From Parapusillimonas sp013416435 (lineage in GTDB: Bacteria > Pseudomonadota > Gammaproteobacteria > Burkholderiales > Burkholderiaceae_B), in the NCBI RefSeq assembly GCF_052180245.1, contig NZ_CP197474.1, positions 248,001 through 312,000 on the forward strand: a DNA stretch of 64,000 nucleotides, written 5' to 3'. Of this stretch, positions 24,636 through 32,708 are shown piece by piece. The first letter of the stretch is position 1. Each line of letters starts with the position of its first letter. Under the pieces are notes generated by a model. It was not told where the DNA came from. It ran no database searches and was given only the letters and a program-made list of their open reading frames with translations. The position numbers and the translations under genes were made by a program.

Positions 24636-26480
24636 GTGCAGCAGACAGCGGATTACGATGTCGTGGTCATCGGTTCCGGCGCATCGGGCATGGCGGCGGC
24701 TGTAACGGCCGCGGCCAACGGCCTGAACATCCTCGTGATCGAGAAAGAGGCTCAGTTCGGCGGTACCACCGCGCGCTCGGGCGGATGGCTCTGGATACCG
24801 GGGACGCGCTTGGCCAAAGAGCAAGCCATCGTCGAGCCCGACGGCGCCGCGCTTGGATATCTGCGACACGAAGCCACCACGCATTTCGATGCCGAGAAAG
24901 TCGGCGCGTTCCTGAAATATGGCCCCGAGGCCGTCGATTTCTTCACGCGCGAGACCGTCGTGCAGTTCGACATGCCGGCGGTGTTTCCCGACTACCATGC
25001 CGAAGCGCCCGGCGGCCAGCAGGGCGGCCGCTCCATGGTCACGCGGCCCTTCGACGGCAGGGCGCTCGGCGACGAGATCGAATATCTCGCGCCGCCGCTG
25101 CCCGAACTCACCGTGTTCGGCATGATGCTCGGCTCGGGCAAGGAGATTCTGCATTTCATGCGGGCTTTCCGCTCGATTCCTTCCTTTCTGTTCGTATGCC
25201 GCCGGCTGGGCCGGCACTGGCTGGACGTCAGCCGCCATGGCCGCGGCATGACACTGACCAATGGCAATGCGCTGGCGGGGCGTTTGCGCCGTGCCGCCAT
25301 GGACCTCGACATCCCCTTGTGGCGGTCGACCCGCGCGCTGGGGCTGATTACCGAACAGGGCAGGGTCGTAGGCGTGCGGATAGAGCGCGAGGGCCGGCAA
25401 AGCACGCTGCGCGCACGGCGCGGCGTCGTGCTGGCCTGCGGCGGTTTTCCTCATGACATCGAGCGGCGCAAGGCCTTGTTTCCGCACGCGCCCACCGGGC
25501 ATGAGCACCATACCCCATCGCCGCCCGGCAATACCGGCGATGGGCTGCGCATGGCCGAAGATGTGGGGGGATGGGTGGATACGACCATTCCGCACGCCGC
25601 CGCGTGGGTGCCCACTTCAGTGGTCAAGCGCGACGATGGCTCGCAAGGGGTGATGCCGCATTTCATCGACAGGGCGAAACCCGGCGTGATCGCGGTGACC
25701 GGGCGGGGCAAGCGCTTCACCAATGAAGGAAACTCGTATCACGATTTCGTACAGGACATGGTTGCCGCCTGCCGGGCGGCCGGCCAGGCCGAGGTCAGCG
25801 CCTGGCTGCTCTGCAGCCACAAGACCTTGCGGCGCTATGGTCTTGGCTGCGTGGCGCCGTTTCCCGTTCCTTACGGCAAATATTTGCGCAATGGCTATCT
25901 GAAGCGCGGCGCCACCCTGGCCGGCCTGGCCGAGGAGATCGGCGTCGAACCAGCGGCGCTGCAATCGACCGTCGAAGAATACGACCGGCATGCCGCCAAG
26001 GGCAAGGATCCTTTGTTCAACAAAGGCTCGAAAGCCTACAACCGTTACCAGGGTGATGCCACCCACCTGCCCAACCCATGCCTTGCGCCATTGGGCCAGG
26101 GTCCGTATTACGCCATCAGGCTTGTCGTGGGCGATATCGGCACCTTCGCCGGCCTGACAACGGACGGCCTGTCGCGCGTGCTCGACAAGCAACGGCGTCC
26201 CATCCCGGGCCTGTACGCCGTCGGCAACGACATCGCCAGCATCATGGGCGGCAACTACCCCGGCGCCGGCATCACCCTGGGTCCGGCGTTGACCTTCGGC
26301 TACATCGCCGGCAAGCACCTCGCCCAAGCGTCGGAGGGGTCAGACCCCAGCAAACGCAGAAGAGCGGGATCAGGTCCCAGCCACAGAAGAGCGGGATCAG
26401 ACCCCAGCCACAGAAGAGCGGGATCAGACCCCAGCCACAGAAGAACGGGGTCAGACCCCGCATGGGGTCTGACCCCATGA
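24636..26480 (+). CDS. FAD-dependent oxidoreductase (ketosteroid dehydrogenase/fumarate reductase-like) with a repeat-encoded tail
   Basis: A 614-residue flavoprotein. It starts at GTG after AAGGAG and has VVVIGSGASGMAAAV, VIEKEAQFGGTTARSGG and a C-terminal NYPGAGITLGPALTFGYIAG block, as in 3-ketosteroid-1-dehydrogenase-like FAD_binding_2 proteins. The fold ends near residue 563. Residues 567-614 are a tandem array of repeat arms (GSDPSHR-type peptides). A TRAP transporter begins 24 bp downstream, so the enzyme probably oxidises or reduces the compound imported by it. The substrate is not predictable. Confidence 0.85.
   Translation: MQQTADYDVVVIGSGASGMAAAVTAAANGLNILVIEKEAQFGGTTARSGGWLWIPGTRLAKEQAIVEPDGAALGYLRHEATTHFDAEKVGAFLKYGPEAVDFFTRETVVQFDMPAVFPDYHAEAPGGQQGGRSMVTRPFDGRALGDEIEYLAPPLPELTVFGMMLGSGKEILHFMRAFRSIPSFLFVCRRLGRHWLDVSRHGRGMTLTNGNALAGRLRRAAMDLDIPLWRSTRALGLITEQGRVVGVRIEREGRQSTLRARRGVVLACGGFPHDIERRKALFPHAPTGHEHHTPSPPGNTGDGLRMAEDVGGWVDTTIPHAAAWVPTSVVKRDDGSQGVMPHFIDRAKPGVIAVTGRGKRFTNEGNSYHDFVQDMVAACRAAGQAEVSAWLLCSHKTLRRYGLGCVAPFPVPYGKYLRNGYLKRGATLAGLAEEIGVEPAALQSTVEEYDRHAAKGKDPLFNKGSKAYNRYQGDATHLPNPCLAPLGQGPYYAIRLVVGDIGTFAGLTTDGLSRVLDKQRRPIPGLYAVGNDIASIMGGNYPGAGITLGPALTFGYIAGKHLAQASEGSDPSKRRRAGSGPSHRRAGSDPSHRRAGSDPSHRRTGSDPAWGLTP
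26336..26476. repeat. Tandem 27-bp array of REP arms inside a coding sequence
   Basis: Arms begin at 26336, 26366, 26393, 26420 and 26447; the last four are spaced exactly 27 bp. The array ends in a complete two-arm copy (26447-26476, GCAT centre). The spacer AGCCACAGAAGAGC is repeated with the arm, so this is a local tandem duplication and not independent insertions. It stays in frame (9 codons per unit). Confidence 0.93.
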
Positions 26481-26504
26481 CCACACCACCATCCAGGAGA
26501 CAAC

Positions 26505-27578
26505 ATGCCCCAGCTCGAACTGAAGTCCGCATTCAAGAAAACCGTCGTGGCGGGGGCGCTGAGCCTAGCCGCGCTGTCCCTGCCCCTGCAGGCCGGGGCG
26601 CAGACCAAGCGCCTCGACCTGCAGAGCGTCTTCTCTCTGCAGGTGCCGTCCATCGGCGCCAGCCCGGTCAAATGGGCCGAGCGCGTGGCGCTCATGACTA
26701 ATAACGAAATCCAGATCAAGGTGCATGGCGCCGGCGAATTCGTGCCGCCCTTCGAGGTATTCGGCGCGGTCTCCAATGGCTCCATCCCCATGGGCTTCGA
26801 CTGGATCGGCTATTGGTCGGGCACGATACCCGTGGCCAACCTGATCGGCTCCATGCCTTTCGGGCCGGATCCCACACTGTTCCTGGGTTGGATGTTCAAG
26901 GGCGGGGGCCTGGAAATCATCCAGAAGGCCTACGATCCGCATAACGTCAAAATTATTCCCTGCCATCTGGTGGCGCCCGAGGCGGGTGGATGGTTCAACA
27001 AGGAAATCAAATCCGTCGACGATCTGAAAGGCCTGAAGATGCGTATCGCGGGCCTGGGAGCGAAGACGATGGAGCGCCTGGGCGCGACCGTGCAACTGGT
27101 GCCCGCCGGCGAAATTTTCGTCTCGCTCGAGCGCGGCCGCATCGACGCGGCAGAATTCGCGACACCGCAGCTGGACCTGGGCCTGGGCCTGCAGAAGATC
27201 GCCAAGTACTACTATTTCCCGGGCTGGCACCAGCCGTCCAGCTGGGACAGCATCATCATCAACAAGAAAGTATGGGACTCGTTCACCGAGAAGCAGCAGA
27301 AGGCCATGACCGAAGCCTGCTACGCCAATATCACTTACAACAACTACGATCAGATGGGCGCGCAGATCGATGCCATCGAAACCATCGAAAAGGCGGGCGT
27401 GAAAATCGAGCGTTTCCCGGAGCCGGTCTTGAAGGCTCTGCAGGAAACCGCGCAGCAGGTCATGCAGCAGGAAGCCGAGAAAGATCCGCTTTTCAAGGAA
27501 GCCTATGAATCGCTGACCGCCTACATCAAGCGCGTGGGCCGCTGGACCGACCTGCAATCGCTGCCACGCCTTAACTGA
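26505..27578 (+). CDS. dctP: TRAP transporter solute-binding protein
   Basis: A 357-residue periplasmic receptor of the DctP family. It has a signal peptide (VVAGALSLAALSLPLQAGA), GLKMRIAGLGAKTMERLGATVQLVPAGEIF with the conserved carboxylate-binding Arg, and SWDSIIINKKVWDSF. The start ATG follows GGAGACAAC. It delivers its ligand to the DctQM permease encoded immediately downstream. The ligand is probably an organic acid, related to the flavoprotein at the start of the operon. Confidence 0.92.
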   Translation: MPQLELKSAFKKTVVAGALSLAALSLPLQAGAQTKRLDLQSVFSLQVPSIGASPVKWAERVALMTNNEIQIKVHGAGEFVPPFEVFGAVSNGSIPMGFDWIGYWSGTIPVANLIGSMPFGPDPTLFLGWMFKGGGLEIIQKAYDPHNVKIIPCHLVAPEAGGWFNKEIKSVDDLKGLKMRIAGLGAKTMERLGATVQLVPAGEIFVSLERGRIDAAEFATPQLDLGLGLQKIAKYYYFPGWHQPSSWDSIIINKKVWDSFTEKQQKAMTEACYANITYNNYDQMGAQIDAIETIEKAGVKIERFPEPVLKALQETAQQVMQQEAEKDPLFKEAYESLTAYIKRVGRWTDLQSLPRLN

Positions 27579-27580
27579 TC

Positions 27581-28168
27581 ATGGTCCGCTTCCTGAAAGC
27601 CGTGGAAAGCGGCTGCGCGTGGTTCGGCAAGGCGGCGGCCTGGACAGTGCCGCTGCTGGTGCTGGGCACCTGCCTGACCATCCTCATGGTGCAATTGCGC
27701 ATGAACGTATTGGTCGAATGGGACGCGCGGCTGCCTCTGTTCGGCGAGCACCTCAGCCTGAGCAATCTCACCGAACTGCAGTGGCACCTGTTCGCCGTCA
27801 TGACCATGCTGGGCGGCGTCTACGCCCTTCACGACAACAGCCACGTCTGCGTCGATTTCCTGGCCTGCCGCTTCAGTCCGCGCACGCGCGCGATCGTCAC
27901 CTTGCTTGGCGACCTGCTCCTGTTGCTGCCCTTCACGGTCATCATGACCTTGTATGCCTGGGACTACATGATGTCTGCCTTCCATTCGGGCGAAGGCTCA
28001 TCCTACGGCGGTTTGTCGGATCGCTGGATCATCAAGGCATTCCTGCCCCTGGGCTTCGGACTGCTGGTGGTATTTGGCGTTGCCCGGGTGCTGCGCATCG
28101 GCATCCAGTTGTCGACTTCTTCCTTCATTCCGGAAGCTTCGGCCGCGCCGCGAAGGGTTGAAGAATGA
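27581..28168 (+). CDS. dctQ: TRAP transporter small permease
   Basis: A 195-residue DctQ-type membrane protein with four predicted helices and the conserved HDNSHVCVDFL segment after the second helix. It lies 2 bp after dctP and overlaps dctM by ATGA (28165-28168). It pairs with DctM in the inner membrane. Confidence 0.9.
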   Translation: MVRFLKAVESGCAWFGKAAAWTVPLLVLGTCLTILMVQLRMNVLVEWDARLPLFGEHLSLSNLTELQWHLFAVMTMLGGVYALHDNSHVCVDFLACRFSPRTRAIVTLLGDLLLLLPFTVIMTLYAWDYMMSAFHSGEGSSYGGLSDRWIIKAFLPLGFGLLVVFGVARVLRIGIQLSTSSFIPEASAAPRRVEE

Positions 28169-29511
28169 TGTATTTCTGGCCTTTGCTCATGTGCGTTGCC
28201 CTGCTGGCCGGTATCTTTACCGGCTACCCCGTGGCGTTCGTCCTGGCAGGCATCGGTGTTGCGGCGGCCGTGCTGGCCGACGTTCCCATGCTGTTCTTGT
28301 CGACTGGCGTGTCGCGCATCTTTTCCGGAGTACTCAGCAATTGGCTGCTGATCGCCGTGCCCCTGTTCGTGTTCATGGGCCTCATGCTTGAGAAATCCGG
28401 CATCGCCCAGCGCCTCTTGCGGTCGTTGGCGGGGATACTTGGTCCATTGCCCGGCGGCTACGCCTTCGCCGTCACCATCATCGGCATCGTCATGGCGGCG
28501 TCGACCGGGATCATCGGCGCGTCCGTCGTGCTGATGGGCGTGTTGGCGCTGCCCATCATGCTGGAAAGCCGCTATGACCCGCGCTTGGCCACAGGGGTGA
28601 TCGCAGCAACCGGCACGCTGGGAATTCTGATCCCGCCCAGCATCATGCTGGTGATTCTGGGCGACACCATGCGTATCTCGGTGGGCGATCTGTTCGCAGG
28701 AGCGCTGTTTCCGGGCCTGCTACTGGGCGGCCTGTACATCGCCTACCTGATCGTGCTGGCCGTTTTTCGTCCACAGGCCATGCCGCCATTGCCCAAGTCG
28801 GAGCACGTGGATGTCTCGGTGGCCATCATACGGTTGTGCCGAGACCTGCTCGCACCGCTGCTGCTCATCATTGCCGTGCTGGGCTCCATCATTGCAGGGG
28901 TCGCCACGCCTACCGAGGCGGCCGCGCTCGGCGCGCTCGGCGCCTTCCTGCTGGCACTGTTCTCGCGCGAGCTGACGTTTCGGCAGTTCGTCGACGTGAT
29001 CCGGGACACCACCAAGACTACCGCCATGATCATGTTCGTGATGGTGGGCGCCACCATCTTCAGCGTGATCTTCCGCAAGCTTGGCGGCGACGTGATGATC
29101 GAGGACATGCTGGGCGTGAGCAGCGGCGAGGCCAATCCGTACTGGGTCATGTTCCTGATCATGTTCTTCGTGTTCATTCTGGGCATGTTCCTGGACTGGG
29201 TCGAGATCACCTTCATTGTCATTCCGATCGTGGCGCCCATCATCGCAGGACTGGACTTCGGCATGCCGTCCGAACAGGCCATGCTGTGGTTCGCCATCCT
29301 GTTCGCCGTCAACCTGCAGACCTCATTCCTGACGCCGCCATTCGGCTACGCCCTGTTCTACATCAAAGGCATCGCCCCGCCCAGCGTCTCCACCCGCATG
29401 ATCTACCTGGGCATCATCCCCTTCGTGATTTTGCAGCTGCTGGGCCTGTTGCTGACCGTACTCTTCCCGGAACTCGTCCTTTGGCTGCCCGGTAGAATGT
29501 TCGGCACGTGA
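28165..29511 (+). CDS. dctM: TRAP transporter large permease
   Basis: A 448-residue DctM protein with about a dozen hydrophobic helices. It has the family blocks TGYPVAFVLAGIG, ATGTLGILIPPSIMLVILGD and ATPTEAAALGALGAF. It forms the Na+-driven transport channel with DctQ and takes substrate from the binding protein. Last clear gene of the flavoprotein-TRAP operon. Confidence 0.93.
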   Translation: MMYFWPLLMCVALLAGIFTGYPVAFVLAGIGVAAAVLADVPMLFLSTGVSRIFSGVLSNWLLIAVPLFVFMGLMLEKSGIAQRLLRSLAGILGPLPGGYAFAVTIIGIVMAASTGIIGASVVLMGVLALPIMLESRYDPRLATGVIAATGTLGILIPPSIMLVILGDTMRISVGDLFAGALFPGLLLGGLYIAYLIVLAVFRPQAMPPLPKSEHVDVSVAIIRLCRDLLAPLLLIIAVLGSIIAGVATPTEAAALGALGAFLLALFSRELTFRQFVDVIRDTTKTTAMIMFVMVGATIFSVIFRKLGGDVMIEDMLGVSSGEANPYWVMFLIMFFVFILGMFLDWVEITFIVIPIVAPIIAGLDFGMPSEQAMLWFAILFAVNLQTSFLTPPFGYALFYIKGIAPPSVSTRMIYLGIIPFVILQLLGLLLTVLFPELVLWLPGRMFGT

Positions 29512-29524
29512 TGGTCAGGAATGA

Positions 29525-29643
29525 GGGGGCAGACCCTGGGGGGACAGACCCCATGCGGGGTCTGTCCCCTTCTTCCGCTTGGCCGGGGGTCAGACCCCGT
29601 ATTGGGTCTGACCCCAACACCGCCGCCACCGGGGTCTGACCCC
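29525..29643. repeat. REP-like cluster with ACAGA/TCTGT subtype
   Basis: Variant arm at 29525-29536, a two-arm copy of the GGGGACAGACCCC/GGGGTCTGTCCCC subtype at 29540-29569, a TCAGA/TCTGA copy at 29586-29615 and a single arm at 29631-29643. They fill most of the gap between dctM and the SDR gene. Confidence 0.94.
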
Positions 29644-29696
29644 TCCCAACCCTGGTATATTCACCCAAACGCCACAACATCCAGAATCCCGATAAC

Positions 29697-30434
29697 ATGA
29701 ACCCACCCTACAGCAGCGTCACCTGCGTCGTCACGGGCGGCAGCAACGGCATCGGCCGCGCCATCTTGCATGAGCTTGCCGCCAAAGGCGCGACGGTCAT
29801 CAACATAGACCGGTCGCTGCCCGACTGGGCACTGGACAAGGTCCACCATTACCAGGCCGACTTGACCGACGCCGCCGATACGGCGCGCGCGGCCGGTGAA
29901 ATTTCCGCCCGCTTCCGGGTGACCGCGCTCGTCAATAATGTCGGCGCCACGCGGCCGGGCAGCGTGGAGTCTGCCAATGCGGAAGACCTGCGCATCGTTA
30001 CCGCCCTGCATATCGAAACGCCGCTGAAACTGGTTCAGCACTTCCTGCCGACCCTCAAAGACTGCGGCCAAGGCAGGATCGTGAACATCTCATCGCGCGC
30101 CGCGCTTGGCAAGCACGATCGCCTGGTCTATTCCACGACCAAGGCCGGCATGGTGGGGATGATGCGCACCCTGGCCATGGAGCTGGGCCAGCACGGCATC
30201 ACTGTCAATGCCATCGGCCCCGGCCCCATCGATACCGAGCTGTTCCGCGTCAGCAACCCGGCAGGCGCACCGTCCACCCAGCGCATCATCGACAGCATCG
30301 CCGTCAAGCGGCTGGGCACGCCCGAGGATGTCGCTCGCCTGGCTTCCTTCCTGATCTCCCCCGAAAACGGATTCGTCACCGGGCAGATGATCTACGTCTG
30401 CGGCGGCACTACGCTGGGAGTCGCGCCGGTCTAG
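29697..30434 (+). CDS. SDR-family oxidoreductase
   Basis: A 245-residue classical short-chain dehydrogenase/reductase. TGGSNGIGR is the cofactor loop, LVNNVGA is present, the catalytic Ser is in NISSRA, and YSTTK has the Tyr and Lys. The C-terminus FVTGQMIYVCGG is standard. It probably acts as a 3-oxoacyl reductase or polyol dehydrogenase. It follows the TRAP operon but is separated from it by a repeat cluster, so membership in that pathway is uncertain. Confidence 0.88.
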   Translation: MNPPYSSVTCVVTGGSNGIGRAILHELAAKGATVINIDRSLPDWALDKVHHYQADLTDAADTARAAGEISARFRVTALVNNVGATRPGSVESANAEDLRIVTALHIETPLKLVQHFLPTLKDCGQGRIVNISSRAALGKHDRLVYSTTKAGMVGMMRTLAMELGQHGITVNAIGPGPIDTELFRVSNPAGAPSTQRIIDSIAVKRLGTPEDVARLASFLISPENGFVTGQMIYVCGGTTLGVAPV

Positions 30435-30443
30435 CGGGCTGGG

Positions 30444-30513
30444 GGGGCAGACCCATTGGGTCTGACCTCAAAAACCGCAGCCGGGGGTCAGACCCCGTAC
30501 GGGGTCTGACCCC
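30444..30513. repeat. REP-like copies abutting the left end of the IS
   Basis: A decayed copy at 30444-30468 and a perfect GTAC copy at 30484-30513. The latter ends one base before the left terminal inverted repeat region of the insertion sequence. Confidence 0.93.
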
Positions 30514-30514
30514 A

Positions 30515-32088
30515 CAGAGCGCTGATAAACCCCCTGTTTTTTAGTTAAGGGGTTTATCGGCTCGTGGTTCAGGCCAATCTCAGCCGATTTGAAGAGTTTG
30601 CGGGCCACACGTACATAACGACGGCTTGAGCCGCGAGCAAGGCCAGACTTGGCCCTATCAAGGCCTCAAGAGGCGCTAAAAGCCGCGCCAGCAGCAGCGC
30701 GATCTTCTTCATATTCTGGGCCGCAGCGGCCAACAGACACTGCTCCATCACTTTCTGTAGACCACGCAGGCGCGCGTAGCGATGGCCATGCAGTTGCTTG
30801 GCATCGGCAAAGCTGCGCTCGACCGTCTCCTGGCGCCTGGCATAGATGCGCTTACCAGCTGGCGTCAGCCGCCGGGCCTTGACCCGCTCTTTGGCCTCCT
30901 CCCAGAGGTGGCGCATCACCACTTTGACCCCCGTCGCGCTTTGTGTGCATCGGGCTCGAACCGGGCAACTGGCGCACTGGGTGCGATCGGAGCGGTATTC
31001 GCGGTAACCCTCTCGGTTAGTCGTGCTATAGGTCAGTGTTTGATTGTTCGGGCAGACATAAGTGTCCGTTTGCGCATCGTATTGATATTCGTGTTTCTTA
31101 AAATAACCCGCTCTCTGGGCGGAACGACGGTACCCCATGACGCCGGCAATCAGGCGATCCTCAAGGCCCTTGCACACCGCGGCGGTGAAGTAGCCCGCAT
31201 CCAGGCCGACCGCATAAGGGTTCAAATTAAAGCGCTCGCGCTGACGATCCAGCCGCGCCAGGTACGGCACGCTGTCATTGACGTTGCCCGGCGTGACGTG
31301 TGTGTCGGTGATGATGGCATGCTTGGCATCGACCGTGCGGTGATCCAGATAAAAGAACCCTTTGGGCTTACCCTCGCGCGCCATGTAGCCGCTGTCCGGG
31401 TCGGTGCGGCTGACCTTGGCCGGGCGCGTGGGCGGGGGCTCATCGTCCTTGTCCGTGCGCTTTAAGGCCGGCTTGCCGTGCGCTAGGCGGTCGGCATCTA
31501 CGGCCGCATCCAGCTCCTGCAGGTAGGCCTGCGCGGGCACAGCCACCTGGCCCTGCTCGGCCTTGTTCTTGTTGGCACTGGCCTTCAAATGCGTGCTGTC
31601 CGTATACAGTACCTTGCCCTGGACCATGCCGCGCCTGATCGCCTGCAGCACTATCTCATCAAAAATCTCTTGGTAAATCTGGCTGTCTGCAAAACGGCGG
31701 CGCCGGTTCTGGCTGATCGTGGAGGCGTCGGGCACCTTATCGGTCAAGCGCAGCCCGAGGAACCAGCGGTAAGCCACATTGACTTGAACGTCACGGACCA
31801 ACTGGCGCTCGCTTCGAATGCCAAACAAGTAGCCCAGTAATAGCAACTTGAACAGCAGCACCGGATCAATGGCCGGGCGGCCGTTGTCGGCGCAATAGAG
31901 GTGCGCCACCTTGGCGCGAATAAAGCTCAGATCTATGGCAGCGTCGATCTTGCGCACCAAGTGATCGGCGGGAACCAAAGATTCCAGCGTCACCATCTCA
32001 AGTTCGTGCTGATAAGCGGGGGGATCTCTTAGCATCCCCACATTATGAACAAGCTCGACGCGTTGCGCGAGGGTTTGTCAGCATTCTG
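30515..32088 (-). mobile_element. IS1182-family insertion sequence
   Basis: About 1.57 kb. The left end CAGAGCGCTGATAAACCCC and the reverse complement of the right end CAGAATGCTGACAAACCCT (right copy 32070-32088) are imperfect terminal inverted repeats. A stem of GATAAACCCC (30524-30533) and GGGGTTTATC (30549-30558) overlaps the left end. Both flanks are complete REP-like palindromes (30484-30513 and 32089-32118). No target duplication is obvious. Exact ends are uncertain by one or two bases. Confidence 0.82.
30569..32035 (-). CDS. IS1182-family DDE transposase
   Basis: A 488-residue transposase, apparently intact. The N-terminal domain (DHLVRKIDAAIDLSFI ... RPAIDPVLLFKLLLLGYL) is the IS1182/IS5-type DUF772 region. 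DDE residues are likely in YTDSTHLKAS, VGLDAGYFT and RRQETVERSFADAK. A cysteine cluster CASCPVRARC lies before the last acidic residue, as usual for this group. I start at the ATG at 32035, not at the GTG two codons upstream. Confidence 0.92.
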   Translation of the reverse strand: MLRDPPAYQHELEMVTLESLVPADHLVRKIDAAIDLSFIRAKVAHLYCADNGRPAIDPVLLFKLLLLGYLFGIRSERQLVRDVQVNVAYRWFLGLRLTDKVPDASTISQNRRRRFADSQIYQEIFDEIVLQAIRRGMVQGKVLYTDSTHLKASANKNKAEQGQVAVPAQAYLQELDAAVDADRLAHGKPALKRTDKDDEPPPTRPAKVSRTDPDSGYMAREGKPKGFFYLDHRTVDAKHAIITDTHVTPGNVNDSVPYLARLDRQRERFNLNPYAVGLDAGYFTAAVCKGLEDRLIAGVMGYRRSAQRAGYFKKHEYQYDAQTDTYVCPNNQTLTYSTTNREGYREYRSDRTQCASCPVRARCTQSATGVKVVMRHLWEEAKERVKARRLTPAGKRIYARRQETVERSFADAKQLHGHRYARLRGLQKVMEQCLLAAAAQNMKKIALLLARLLAPLEALIGPSLALLAAQAVVMYVWPANSSNRLRLA

Positions 32089-32118
32089 GGGGTCAGACCC
32101 CGTACGGGGTCTGACCCC
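32089..32118. repeat. REP-like copy abutting the right end of the IS
   Basis: A perfect GTAC palindrome begins immediately after the right terminal repeat. It also encodes the C-terminal GQTPYGV and stop of the Lrp gene on the reverse strand. Confidence 0.95.
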
Positions 32119-32581
32119 ACGACCCCAGCGGCAGCGCGGTCTTGTACGACACCTGCTTCAGCGCGAAACTGGAGCGTATCTTGTCTATGCCCGGTATGGG
32201 CGTCAGTTGCTCGACAATGAACCGTTCCAGCGCGGCGATGTCTTTTACGGCCACGCGGATCAGGTAGTCGGAGTCGCCGGTCATCAAATAGCATTCCATG
32301 ACTTCGTCGTGCTCGGCGATGCGCTGTTCGAAGTTGTTCAGGGCGGCCTTGTCCTGCGACTTCAGGCTGATCGAGATGAACACATTGAGCCCCAGGCCGA
32401 GGGCGGCGGCGTTGGCCAGCGCTACGTAGCGCACGATGATGCCCGCCGATTCCAGCGCTTTGACGCGCGCGAGGCAAGGGGAGGGCGACAGGTGCACCCG
32501 GCGCGCGAGTTCGACATTGCTGAGCGAGCCGTCGCGCTGTAGTTCATCCAATATACGTAAGTCGGTGGTGTCCAGCTTCAT
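32093..32581 (-). CDS. Lrp/AsnC-family transcriptional regulator
   Basis: A 162-residue Lrp-type regulator. The N-terminal HTH (LSNVELARRVHLSPSPCLAR) is followed by the RAM/AsnC effector domain (GDSDYLIRVAVKDIAALERF). It is divergent from an orphan E1 dehydrogenase gene, as MdeR is from mdeAB in pseudomonads, and probably responds to an amino acid. The final WGQTPYGV and the stop are repeat-encoded; family members usually end near the preceding residues. The start ATG at 32581 has no clear ribosome-binding site. Confidence 0.9.
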   Translation of the reverse strand: MKLDTTDLRILDELQRDGSLSNVELARRVHLSPSPCLARVKALESAGIIVRYVALANAAALGLGLNVFISISLKSQDKAALNNFEQRIAEHDEVMECYLMTGDSDYLIRVAVKDIAALERFIVEQLTPIPGIDKIRSSFALKQVSYKTALPLGSWGQTPYGV

Positions 32582-32617
32582 ATGCTTGATATTAGTCTAT
32601 TTGAAGCATTTTATGCT
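32582..32617. promoter_or_regulatory. Candidate Lrp-family boxes
   Basis: ATGCTT (32582-32587), TTGAAGCAT (32601-32609) and ATGCT (32613-32617) lie in the divergent promoter between the Lrp and E1 genes. The same ATGCTTCAA word recurs as a perfect palindrome upstream of the EamA gene. Confidence 0.5.
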
Positions 32618-32708
32618 GTAGGCGGCAAGGTCCACCACTTTCTTCAACAGCAAATTCCGCGGTGACAGGGGCAGAATACGAAGTGGAACATTACTTCGGA
32701 TCACCGTC

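Noticed and set aside
30515..32088. Target-site duplication of the insertion sequence
   Set aside because: Both flanks are the same repeat, so flank similarity cannot be taken as a duplication made by transposition.
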